A DNA stretch of 6,878 nt, from contig JAURLR010000194.1 of assembly GCA_030831135.1 (NCBI GenBank), positions 1 to 6,878 on the forward strand. The letters are read 5' to 3'. Position 1 is the stretch's first letter. The number at the start of each line of letters is the position of its first letter. This DNA comes from Alphaproteobacteria bacterium. Lineage in GTDB: Bacteria > Pseudomonadota > Alphaproteobacteria > UBA6615. Below are positions 1 through 6,213 of the stretch, piece after piece. The notes beneath the pieces were generated by a model. The model worked only from the letters and a program-made list of their open reading frames with translations. It did not search any database and was not told the origin of the DNA. Both the position numbers and the translations under genes were made by a program.

Positions 1-248
1 TGAGCCCGCGCATGGTGCAGAAACGGATGCAGGATTTGCGGTCCGTTCTGGGCTTGCCGAAAGAGGCCACACCCCACGCACTCCGGCACTCCTTCGCCAC
101 GCATCTGCTGGCCTCGGGCGGTGACTTGCGGGCGATCCAGGAATTGCTCGGCCATGCCTCCCTGTCGACCACCCAGCGCTATACCGACGTCGACAGTGCC
201 CGGCTCATGGAGGTCTACAGCCGTGCCCATCCGCGCGCGCGCAGATAG
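1..248 (+). CDS. xerC: Tyrosine recombinase XerC, C-terminal part (5' end outside window)
   Basis: This is the catalytic end of a XerC-type site-specific recombinase. With XerD, XerC resolves chromosome dimers at dif by cutting and rejoining DNA through a tyrosine intermediate. The reading frame enters from the left edge (codons from base 3) and ends at TAG 246-248, so about 81 residues are visible and the N-terminal DNA-binding domain lies outside. The active-site residues are in order: the HALRH box (His at 75-77, Arg at 84-86), LLGH (His at 153-155) and the nucleophile Tyr in QRYTDVD (180-182). The stretch around [14 protein letters not shown] is typical of XerC/XerD. I prefer XerC over XerD or an integrase because of the close fit of this segment and the short basic tail, and because xerC lies near the odh/lpd genes in some alphaproteobacteria. 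The ATG at 12 is internal and not the start. The stop abuts the stop of the opposing methyltransferase gene with no gap. Confidence 0.9.
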   Translation, partial: SPRMVQKRMQDLRSVLGLPKEATPHALRHSFATHLLASGGDLRAIQELLGHASLSTTQRYTDVDSARLMEVYSRAHPRARR

Positions 249-977
249 TCAGGCACCGGCCTCGTCCCGGAAGAACACCGCGTCATATTCGAGCATACGG
301 CCATAATGGCGGCTCCAGTATCCGGGGATCATCAAATGCGGCCGAAAGCCCTTTTCGGCCAACTGGTTCAACAGCGGCAGGTGATCGGGCTGGCCCTCAT
401 AGATCGGCTGCAGGGACAGCTCGAGCTGCAGGCCGCAGATCCGGTCCCAGGCGTTTCCGATCCCCTCGAGAACCTGATCCTCATAGCCCTGGGTGTCGGA
501 CTTCACGAAGATGGCGGCCGCATCCTGCGCGTGGGATTCCAGAATGTTTTCCAGCGTGGTGATCGGGACGGTTTCGGTGGCCGCAGCCCGGCTGCTCTTG
601 AGCTTTTCATGGGCCGTCGCATCCAGCGGCAAAATCGAACTCATGTCCGATTCTCCCGATATGTTGATCTCTGCCTGTCCTGCCGCGCTTCCGACAGCGG
701 TCTGTGCAGCAATTTGCCAGTTCCGGTCACCTGCTGCATGCCGCTCCAGTTCGGCGCGGACGCCCGAGAGCGGTTCGAAAGAAATGATCTGTCCGGTATA
801 GCCGTTGGATCGGATGGCGCGTGCGTACTGCCCGGTATTGGCACCGATATCGAGAACGCAATCGATGTTGTGGGCCGCGAGCATCGTGACCAGGCGTTCC
901 CAATGGACGGCTGATCCCGGGAAGGGTGAAACATCGAACCCCATGCGGCGCGTGAATTTGCGTAATGTGCCGACCAT
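249..977 (-). CDS. FkbM family SAM-dependent methyltransferase
   Basis: A 242-residue class I methyltransferase of the FkbM family, whose members transfer methyl groups from S-adenosylmethionine, often to hydroxyls of sugars or secondary metabolites. The substrate cannot be told here. The SAM-binding motif I is VLDIGANTGQY (about residues 41-51). The acidic end of strand 2 is in SFEP (66-69), and the family signature VKSDTQGYE lies at 158-166, followed by a conserved LQLELSLQPIYEG-like stretch (183-195). No signal peptide or membrane helix is seen, so it should be cytoplasmic. I chose the ATG at 977-975 because an AGGGA lies six bases upstream. An ATG at 995 and a TTG at 1085 would add 18 and 36 residues but lack a ribosome site, and the added residues do not look conserved. 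It stands alone, without glycosyltransferase or polysaccharide genes beside it, is divergent from the kinase gene and ends directly against xerC. Family call firm, function open. Confidence 0.88.
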   Translation of the reverse strand: MVGTLRKFTRRMGFDVSPFPGSAVHWERLVTMLAAHNIDCVLDIGANTGQYARAIRSNGYTGQIISFEPLSGVRAELERHAAGDRNWQIAAQTAVGSAAGQAEINISGESDMSSILPLDATAHEKLKSSRAAATETVPITTLENILESHAQDAAAIFVKSDTQGYEDQVLEGIGNAWDRICGLQLELSLQPIYEGQPDHLPLLNQLAEKGFRPHLMIPGYWSRHYGRMLEYDAVFFRDEAGA

Positions 978-1126
978 CGAAATCCCTGTTTGCATGCGCG
1001 TGTTGGTGGCGGAAGAAACCGTCCGGAAAACTAGCACGATCTGGCGATACAATGGGACGTCCGGACAATTGCAGACGGCATGCAAAGCAACTAGTTTCTG
1101 GCATCTCCAAGGTCTGGATTCTGCGT
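978..1126. promoter_or_regulatory. Divergent control region between methyltransferase and sensor kinase genes
   Basis: This 149-base stretch must hold the promoters of both divergent genes if they have their own. It contains a perfect 9-base inverted repeat, TTTGCATGC at 989-997 and GCATGCAAA at 1078-1086. A 7-base pair, AAACTAG at 1028-1034 and CTAGTTT at 1091-1097, is also present. CGTCCGGA occurs twice (1020-1027 and 1058-1065), the second copy inside the palindrome GTCCGGAC (1059-1066). A TACAAT at 1048-1053 resembles a -10 box but has no good -35 partner at the right distance. I see no CtrA-type TTAA-N7-TTAA site. Its regulatory role is inferred from position; no particular regulator is supported. 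Confidence 0.35.
983..987 (-). promoter_or_regulatory. Probable ribosome binding site of the FkbM methyltransferase
   Basis: On the minus strand AGGGA is followed by TTTCG and then ATG at 977. This is the only purine-rich, suitably spaced site among the three possible starts of the gene, and it decides the start chosen. The match to the Shine-Dalgarno core is modest. Confidence 0.45.
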
Positions 1127-1912
1127 ATGACCGAGTCGCCTGACGCCATCAATCTCAACATGTCACGTTTTGTCGGTCGCATGATCGCGCCCGTTGCCAT
1201 AGCGGTTTTGATTGCGCTTGCCGCAATCCTGACCCTGATCTGGGTTGCGGCACGCGGCCAGGATCAGGTCGCGGCCCGGACCTCGTCGGAAATAATGAAT
1301 GCCGTTGTTTCGAATCTGGAACGCGATCTCGGGAAACTGGTGTTCGACTATACCTGGTGGGATGAAGCGCTAGAGAAACTGGTTGTGAACCCGGACCTCG
1401 AATGGGCGCACGAAACCATCGGGCTGCACGTCGCCGAGACGTATTATGTCAGCGAGACATTTGTTGTCGCCGATACAGACTGGACGATGTTTGCTTATCG
1501 CAACGGTGTGCCCTCGCGCGACGATGCGTTGCGCTATTTCGGACCCGGCTTGATGGAGCTGATTTCGGCAGCCCGTGCGAAACCCATGTTCAAACCCGAA
1601 CCTGTCTCGGCCTATCTGTCGCACGGCAGTGGAATTCGTCTGGTGGCCGTCAGTGCGCTGACGCCCGAAAATCCGACCGCAGACCAGCTGGTTTACGGCC
1701 CAAGGCCGGTTCTTATACATGCACGCCATATGACCCCGGATCTGCTTGCCGCCGTGTCGGCCCAATTCGGGTTTGAGGGGCTCACGCTGTCGGAAACCGC
1801 GCCGGTTGCGGGTCTGGATGTGCTGTCCCATGAATTGCGTGATGGCCTGGGGCAGCCGGTCGGATGGCTTGTCTGGACGCCCCCCCCATCCGGGATCAGC
1901 GCTGTTCACTGA
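1127..1912 (+). CDS. CHASE4 sensor half of a histidine kinase, cut off by a frameshift
   Basis: As written this encodes 261 residues: the N-terminal, sensing half of a membrane histidine kinase. A short cytoplasmic leader is followed by a hydrophobic helix (about residues 19-42) and an extracytoplasmic CHASE4-like domain (about 50-245). The family hallmark is FDYTWWDEAL near residues 73-82, with DLEWAHETIGLHVAETYY following. CHASE4 domains occur in bacterial and archaeal receptors; their ligands are mostly unknown. After residue 251 (VWT) the frame runs into eight C (1880-1887), reads [10 protein letters not shown] and stops at TGA 1910-1912. The second membrane helix and kinase domains continue in the next frame, so this and the next entry are one gene. 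The ATG at 1127 fits best: the open frame extends to an ATG at 965, but those residues overlap the divergent gene and look non-coding. ATG 1160 is an alternative. AAGG at about 1109 is a distant, weak ribosome site. If truly truncated, the product would be a single-pass anchored sensor without output. Confidence 0.8.
   Translation: MTESPDAINLNMSRFVGRMIAPVAIAVLIALAAILTLIWVAARGQDQVAARTSSEIMNAVVSNLERDLGKLVFDYTWWDEALEKLVVNPDLEWAHETIGLHVAETYYVSETFVVADTDWTMFAYRNGVPSRDDALRYFGPGLMELISAARAKPMFKPEPVSAYLSHGSGIRLVAVSALTPENPTADQLVYGPRPVLIHARHMTPDLLAAVSAQFGFEGLTLSETAPVAGLDVLSHELRDGLGQPVGWLVWTPPPSGISAVH
1880..1887 (+). other. Eight-C tract at the frameshift in the sensor kinase gene
   Basis: This run of eight C is the longest homopolymer I see in the window and sits where the sensor frame must pass into the kinase frame. 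Read as written, ACG CCC CCC CCA TCC leads to a TGA 23 bases after the run. With one C fewer, ACG CCC CCC CAT CCG GGA continues as [16 protein letters not shown] into the second membrane helix. A skip of one base (+1 shift) during translation at CCC-C, or loss of one C in RNA or DNA, would therefore restore the kinase. A sequencing or assembly error at a homopolymer is the plainest alternative. Confidence 0.85.
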
Positions 1913-2810
1913 TATTTTACCGTGGCTGATCGCAGGTGTTGTCGTTCTGCTGATCCTTGGCACTGTGTTCCTGCGTCGCGTGATCCATGTCGCGCGTTCA
2001 GTAGCTCAGGACGCAGCCGAACTGGCCTTGAAAGAACGCCAGCTCGCACAAACCAGCAAGCTTGCAGTGCTTGGAGAGATGGCCGCTGGTGTGGTGCATG
2101 AGCTGAACCAGCCTCTCAATATCATCCGCATAGCCACGGATTCGACCCAGGCGGCCTTGCTGAAGCACGGTGGGGATGCGCAGCTTGACCAGCTCTCCGA
2201 GCAGCTTGAGGTCATCGGCGGACAGACCCGGCGCATGTCGGAAACGATCCAGAGTATGCGGATATTCAGTCGCGACGATTACGGCCGGAAGATCGCTTTT
2301 GATGTGGTCCGTGCGACCAATCAGGCTCTGAACTGGCTGCGGCCCGAGCTTGCCGAGCACCGCATCGAGGTCTCGCTTCAGGCGCCAGCGCAATGCGGGC
2401 GGGTCTATGGGGAGCCGTCCCGCTTCGAGCAGGTTATCGTGAACCTCATACTCAATGCCCGTGATGCCGTCGTGCGAAATCGGAAAAACGGTGTGATCGA
2501 GCGGTGCGAGATCGCGCTCGAGATCATCGATGATCCGTCCCGGGAGATCGTTCGCCTGGTTGTGCGCGACAATGGCGGCGGGATCCCTGCGGAATCTCTC
2601 GAGCGTGTATTTGAGCCGTTTTTTACAACCAAGGGCCCTGGCGAAGGGACCGGACTCGGGTTGTCGATTTCCTACGGCATCATTGGCGGGATGGATGGTG
2701 ATCTGTCTGCCCGCAACCACGCGGCGGGGGCCGCATTCACTGTCGAGTTACCTCGTATCGCACCAAAGAATGTTGCAGAGACAACGGTATCGGTGGAAGG
2801 TGACAGGTAA
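1881..2810 (+). CDS. Kinase half of the CHASE4 histidine kinase (frameshifted continuation)
   Basis: This is the second half of the kinase in the +1 frame; the start given is where the frames join and is not a start codon. Joined to the preceding entry after removal of one C, it gives a 560-residue protein. In joined numbering there is a second membrane helix (about 265-283, [18 protein letters not shown]), then a charged helical linker. The HisKA H-box follows, [14 protein letters not shown] with phospho-accepting His324. The ATPase domain has N-box [10 protein letters not shown] (Asn439, Asn443), G1 box RDNGGGIP (Asp481), F box FEPFFTTK and G2 box GTGLGLS (507-513). All residues needed for autophosphorylation are present and I see no second lesion, which argues that the gene was active until very recently or still is. 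The H-box resembles the DctB-like group of kinases. No clear ribosome site would start it independently. Its TAA overlaps the ATG of the response regulator by one base, so they are very likely co-translated partners. Confidence 0.85.
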   Translation, partial: PPHPGSALFTDILPWLIAGVVVLLILGTVFLRRVIHVARSVAQDAAELALKERQLAQTSKLAVLGEMAAGVVHELNQPLNIIRIATDSTQAALLKHGGDAQLDQLSEQLEVIGGQTRRMSETIQSMRIFSRDDYGRKIAFDVVRATNQALNWLRPELAEHRIEVSLQAPAQCGRVYGEPSRFEQVIVNLILNARDAVVRNRKNGVIERCEIALEIIDDPSREIVRLVVRDNGGGIPAESLERVFEPFFTTKGPGEGTGLGLSISYGIIGGMDGDLSARNHAAGAAFTVELPRIAPKNVAETTVSVEGDR

Positions 2811-3181
2811 TGGGAAACAGCCGTCATATTCTAGTGGTCGATGATGAGCCGCTTGCGGCCCAGCAGATGTCACGGTTTCTTGAAGGTGAATCGATCCGGA
2901 CCACCATGGCCGGCAGCGGCGCATCGGCCCTGACGTCTCATCATGACGACCCGGCCGATCTGATTATAACGGATCTCCGCATGCCCGATGGTGACGGTGT
3001 GGACCTGATCCGCAACATTCGGGCAGAGAACGGCACGCTCCCGATTGTCGTGGTGACAGGGCAGGTGCTGCGGGAGGCCGAGACTGAAGCGCTGGCGGCG
3101 GGTGCCACAGAGCTTTTGCGCAAGCCGCTCGATCTTCAGGAGCTGTCCCGGGCTGTGAAACGGTATCTGCCGGCCAATTAG
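2810..3181 (+). CDS. Receiver-only response regulator
   Basis: A 123-residue protein consisting of one CheY-like receiver domain and no output domain. The acidic pocket is Asp11-Asp12 (VVDDE), the phosphorylated residue is Asp55 (LIITDLRMPDGDG), the conserved Thr is Thr83 (IVVVTGQ) and the conserved Lys is Lys105 (LRKPLD), so it should accept phosphate normally. It starts on the ATG overlapping the kinase stop by one base; a GGAAGG lies upstream inside the kinase end. The overlap makes the upstream CHASE4 kinase its probable phosphodonor. Receiver-only proteins usually act through protein contacts, as in CheY or DivK, or pass phosphate on in a relay, so no DNA target can be inferred. Its stop lies six bases from that of the convergent lpd gene. 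If the kinase is truly broken, this regulator would lack its neighbouring donor. Confidence 0.9.
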   Translation: MGNSRHILVVDDEPLAAQQMSRFLEGESIRTTMAGSGASALTSHHDDPADLIITDLRMPDGDGVDLIRNIRAENGTLPIVVVTGQVLREAETEALAAGATELLRKPLDLQELSRAVKRYLPAN

Positions 3182-3187
3182 CCCTTG

Positions 3188-4597
3188 TCAGATATGGATG
3201 GTGCGTCCAGCTGAGGCCAGTGCGGCTTCCTTCACGGCTTCCGACAAGGTCGGATGTCCATGGCAGGTTCGCGCAATATCTTCTGCTGATGCGCCAAACT
3301 CCATACCCACCACGATCTCGTGGATCAGGGTGCCTGCATCGGGGCCCAGAATATGTGCGCCGAGGATGCGGTCGGTTTTGGCATCGGCCAGAAGCTTCAC
3401 AAAGCCGTCGGTGTCGTTGGCGGCGCGGGCGCGGCCATTGGCCGAGAACGGAAACTTGCCGACCTTGTAGGCGATCCCGTCTTCCTTGAGCTGTTCTTCG
3501 GTCTTGCCGACCGAAGCGACCTCGGGCCAAGTGTAGACGATACCGGGAATCACGTCGTAGTTCACATGTCCGGACTCGCCGGCAATGATCTCCGCTGCGG
3601 CGACCCCTTCATCCTCTGCCTTGTGCGCAAGCATGGGGCCTGGGACACAATCGCCGATGGCATAAATGCCTTCCACGCTGGTCTGGAAATGGGCGTCGAT
3701 TTCCACGAAACCGCGATCATTGGTCGTCACGCCGACCTCTTCCAGACCAAGCTGGTCGGTATAGGGGCGGCGCCCGATGGATACGAGAACCGTATCGCAC
3801 TCGATTGTCTCCGCATCGCCGCCTGCGGCAGGCTCGACGGAGAGTTTCACCTTGGTTTTGAGGGTTTCGGCACCGGTCACCTTGGTGCCCAGCCGGAAGG
3901 TCATGCCCTGCTTTTCGAGAATTTTCTGGAATGCCTTGGCGACTTCACCATCCATGCCGGGCGTGATGCGGTCCAGATATTCGATCACCGTGACTTTGGC
4001 GCCCAGGCGGGCCCAGACCGAACCCATTTCCAGTCCGATATAGCCTGCGCCGACCACAACCAGATGTTTGGGCACGGTTTCAAGTGTCAGCGCGCCGGTG
4101 GACGTGACGATTTGCTTCTCGTCGATCTCCAGCCCTGCCAGCGGTGCGGAATCCGAACCGGTTGCGATGAGGATCGACCCAGTCTTGAGGGTCTGGGTGT
4201 CACCGTTTTCGGCCGTGACTTCGACTTCGGTGGCGCTCTTGATGCGGGCTGTCCCGTGGACGGAGGTCACCTTGTTCTTCTTGAACAGGAACTCGATGCC
4301 CTTGGTGTTGTCCTCAACGACCTTGTCCTTGTGGCCCATCATGGCCTTCAGGTCATAGGAAACCTTGCCGACATTCACGCCATGTGCCGCGAGACCGTGC
4401 CGGGCATGGCTGTAATGTTCCGAGGACTGCAGCAGCGCCTTGGACGGAATGCAGCCTATATTGAGACACGTGCCGCCGAGGCTTTTGCGCTTGTCGATGC
4501 AAGCAACCTTGAGTCCAAGCTGGGCCGCCCGGATCGAAGCAACATAGCCGCCCGGACCGGCACCGATGACAACAAGGTCGAAGGGAGTTTCTGTCAT
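3188..4597 (-). CDS. lpd: Dihydrolipoyl dehydrogenase (E3) of the 2-oxoglutarate dehydrogenase complex
   Basis: A 469-residue flavoprotein that reoxidises dihydrolipoyl groups on the E2 subunit with NAD+, giving NADH. The length is normal for the family. The FAD-binding motif is GAGPGGY (residues 12-18). The redox-active disulfide is Cys44/Cys49 in [16 protein letters not shown]. The NAD-binding motif is [13 protein letters not shown] (about 180-192), and a second FAD contact, [20 protein letters not shown], lies in the middle third. The catalytic pair is His448-Glu453 in HGHPTLSE near the C terminus; the usual form is HAHPT, so one Ala is Gly here, probably without effect. It is the last gene of the sucA-sucB-lpd operon, starting six bases after the sucB stop with a GGAG inside the sucB end. 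That position makes it the E3 of this complex, though bacterial E3 proteins can also serve pyruvate dehydrogenase or the glycine cleavage system. Confidence 0.96.
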   Translation of the reverse strand: MTETPFDLVVIGAGPGGYVASIRAAQLGLKVACIDKRKSLGGTCLNIGCIPSKALLQSSEHYSHARHGLAAHGVNVGKVSYDLKAMMGHKDKVVEDNTKGIEFLFKKNKVTSVHGTARIKSATEVEVTAENGDTQTLKTGSILIATGSDSAPLAGLEIDEKQIVTSTGALTLETVPKHLVVVGAGYIGLEMGSVWARLGAKVTVIEYLDRITPGMDGEVAKAFQKILEKQGMTFRLGTKVTGAETLKTKVKLSVEPAAGGDAETIECDTVLVSIGRRPYTDQLGLEEVGVTTNDRGFVEIDAHFQTSVEGIYAIGDCVPGPMLAHKAEDEGVAAAEIIAGESGHVNYDVIPGIVYTWPEVASVGKTEEQLKEDGIAYKVGKFPFSANGRARAANDTDGFVKLLADAKTDRILGAHILGPDAGTLIHEIVVGMEFGASAEDIARTCHGHPTLSEAVKEAALASAGRTIHI

Positions 4598-4603
4598 GGT
4601 CGA

Positions 4604-6181
4604 TCAGACTCCGATCAGAAGGCGCTCGGGATCTTCGATGGCCTGCTTGATTCGGACCAGGAATGTCACTGCCTCGCGACCATCGACGATGCGATGATCA
4701 TAGCTCAGCGCCACATACATCATCGGGCGGATGACGATCTCGTCATCGACCACGACGGGGCGCTTGACGATGTTGTGCATGCCCAGAATGCCCGACTGTG
4801 GCGGGTTGAGGATCGGGGTTGAAAGCATCGAGCCAAAGATGCCGCCATTTGTGATGGTGAAGGTGCCACCGGTGAGGTCCTTCATCGACAGATCACCGTC
4901 GCGGGCACGTTTGCCGAAATCGGTCACGCCGGCCTCGATTTCGGCAAAGTTCTTCGCATCAGCATCCCGCATCACCGGAACCACGAGCCCCTGTACGCCG
5001 CCGACAGCAATGCCGATATCGTAATAGTTCTTGTAGATGATCTCGTCGCCATGGATTTCGGCGTTCACAGCCGGGATTTCCTTGAGCGCATTAACGGCGG
5101 CCTTTACGAAAATGCTCATGAATCCGAGCTTGATGCCGTATTTCTTCTCGAAATCATCCTTGTAACGGGCCCGAAGGTCCATCACGGCCTGCATGTCGAT
5201 TTCGTTGAAGGTGGTCAGCATAGCCGCGCTGTTCTGGGCCTCCTTGAGGCGGCGGGCGACGGTCTGCCGCAGCTTGGTCATGCGCACACGCTCTTCGCCG
5301 CGTTCGTCTGCAGGCCGATCGGGCAATGCGTCGGCCGAGACAAAAGTCGGGGCGGACGGTGCTGCCGGGGCTGACGACGGCGCGGGTTTGGATTTCGCGG
5401 CACCACCATTTTCCAGATGACGAAGCACGTCCCCCTTGGTGATACGGCCATCCCGGCCCGTGGCTTCGACGTCCGAGGCCTTCAGCGCGTTGTCATCGAG
5501 AAGTTTGCGAACCGCCGGGGCGAGGGGCAGGTCTTGCGCCCCGGTGTCACCTGAGCTTGCGGGCGCTTCGGCAGCCGGTGCGGCACTTGCAGCGGTAGCA
5601 TCACCGGTCGCGATGCGACCGACAACGGCGCCCACTTCAACATCGACACCTTCATCCGCAAGGATTTCAACCAGTGTGCCAGCGCTGGGGGCTGGAAGTT
5701 CGGCGGTGACCTTGTCGGTCTCGATTTCGACCAGAGCCTCATCGGCCTCGAAGGATTCACCGACTTTTTTCAACCAGCGTCCGACCGTACCTTCGGCCAC
5801 CGATTCACCAAGGTCAGGCACCGTGATGTCGATCGTGTCGCCGCCGGCGTCTTTCGAGGGGGCTTTGGCCTTTGGCGCTTCGGTCTTCGTTTCTTGGGCC
5901 TTGGGGGCGGTGGGCTTGCTGTCGGCCTTTACCGTGGCGCTTGCCGTTTCATCAATGGCACCGATCACGCTGCCAACCTCGACATCCGCACCCTCATCGG
6001 CGCGAATCTCGACCAGGACGCCGGAACTCGGGGCGGGAACTTCAACCGTCACCTTGTCGGTCTCGATTTCGACCAGGGGTTCATCGGCCGTGATGGCCTC
6101 TCCAACGGTTTTGAACCAGCGGGCAATCGTGCCTTCAGCTACTGATTCACCCATGTCGGGGACTTTGATTTCCGTCGCCAT
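4604..6181 (-). CDS. sucB: Dihydrolipoyllysine succinyltransferase (E2o) with two lipoyl domains
   Basis: The 525-residue E2 core of the 2-oxoglutarate dehydrogenase complex, which moves the succinyl group from E1 to coenzyme A through swinging lipoyl arms. Domains in order are: lipoyl domain 1 (about 2-77, lipoyl-lysine Lys43 in [10 protein letters not shown]); an Ala/Lys/Pro-rich linker; lipoyl domain 2 (about 116-192, Lys157 in [10 protein letters not shown]); another Ala/Pro linker; the E1/E3-binding domain (about 217-257, [12 protein letters not shown] and [15 protein letters not shown]); a third linker; and the catalytic domain (about 295-525). The active site is [11 protein letters not shown] with His496 and Asp500, and TTFNEIDM is typical of succinyltransferases. 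E2o proteins such as that of E. coli have one lipoyl domain and about 400 residues, so the extra domain is unusual, though I recall some alphaproteobacterial E2o of about 500 residues. The sucA neighbour excludes an acetyltransferase role. The ATG at 6181 has an AGGA eleven bases upstream. Confidence 0.95.
   Translation of the reverse strand: MATEIKVPDMGESVAEGTIARWFKTVGEAITADEPLVEIETDKVTVEVPAPSSGVLVEIRADEGADVEVGSVIGAIDETASATVKADSKPTAPKAQETKTEAPKAKAPSKDAGGDTIDITVPDLGESVAEGTVGRWLKKVGESFEADEALVEIETDKVTAELPAPSAGTLVEILADEGVDVEVGAVVGRIATGDATAASAAPAAEAPASSGDTGAQDLPLAPAVRKLLDDNALKASDVEATGRDGRITKGDVLRHLENGGAAKSKPAPSSAPAAPSAPTFVSADALPDRPADERGEERVRMTKLRQTVARRLKEAQNSAAMLTTFNEIDMQAVMDLRARYKDDFEKKYGIKLGFMSIFVKAAVNALKEIPAVNAEIHGDEIIYKNYYDIGIAVGGVQGLVVPVMRDADAKNFAEIEAGVTDFGKRARDGDLSMKDLTGGTFTITNGGIFGSMLSTPILNPPQSGILGMHNIVKRPVVVDDEIVIRPMMYVALSYDHRIVDGREAVTFLVRIKQAIEDPERLLIGV
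5709..6076 (-). repeat. In-frame DNA repeat linking the two lipoyl domains of sucB
   Basis: Bases 5709-5734 and 6051-6076 are identical over 26 bases. Both encode the lipoyl-lysine strand (EIETDKVT) of the two domains. The copies are 342 bases apart, exactly 114 codons, so recombination between them would remove or add a whole lipoyl domain without breaking the frame. Outside this core the two domains are similar at the protein level but clearly diverged in DNA, so the duplication is old. Confidence 0.85.
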
Positions 6182-6213
6182 ATTTCTAACGTTCCTGTTG
6201 TTGCCCGGCTGCC

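Noticed and set aside
1..248. Integrase of a mobile element, with the methyltransferase and kinase as cargo
   Set aside because: The visible part matches the housekeeping XerC and no attachment-site repeats or other mobility genes are visible; the left context is missing, so this is not fully excluded.
306..914. A 202-codon open frame on the + strand opposite the methyltransferase
   Set aside because: The minus strand carries clear FkbM motifs throughout; the plus-strand product has no recognisable features.
1025..1053. A sigma-70 promoter for the kinase based on TACAAT at 1048-1053
   Set aside because: The bases at the -35 distance (GGAAAA) do not match TTGACA, and there is no extended -10 element.
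965..1126. An upstream extension of the sensor kinase from an ATG at 965
   Set aside because: It would overlap the methyltransferase start and add Cys/Trp/Arg-rich residues that do not look like a kinase N terminus; the ATG at 1127 just before the membrane helix fits better.
1746..1880. An independent start of the kinase half at TTG 1746
   Set aside because: The residues before the C run in this frame are Arg/Cys/Pro-rich and look non-coding, while the other frame keeps a plausible CHASE4 end there; no ribosome site was seen.
3320..4822. A 500-codon open frame on the + strand opposite lpd and the end of sucB
   Set aside because: It is the mirror of strongly conserved minus-strand genes in GC-rich DNA; the translation shows no recognisable domain and it crosses the lpd/sucB junction.
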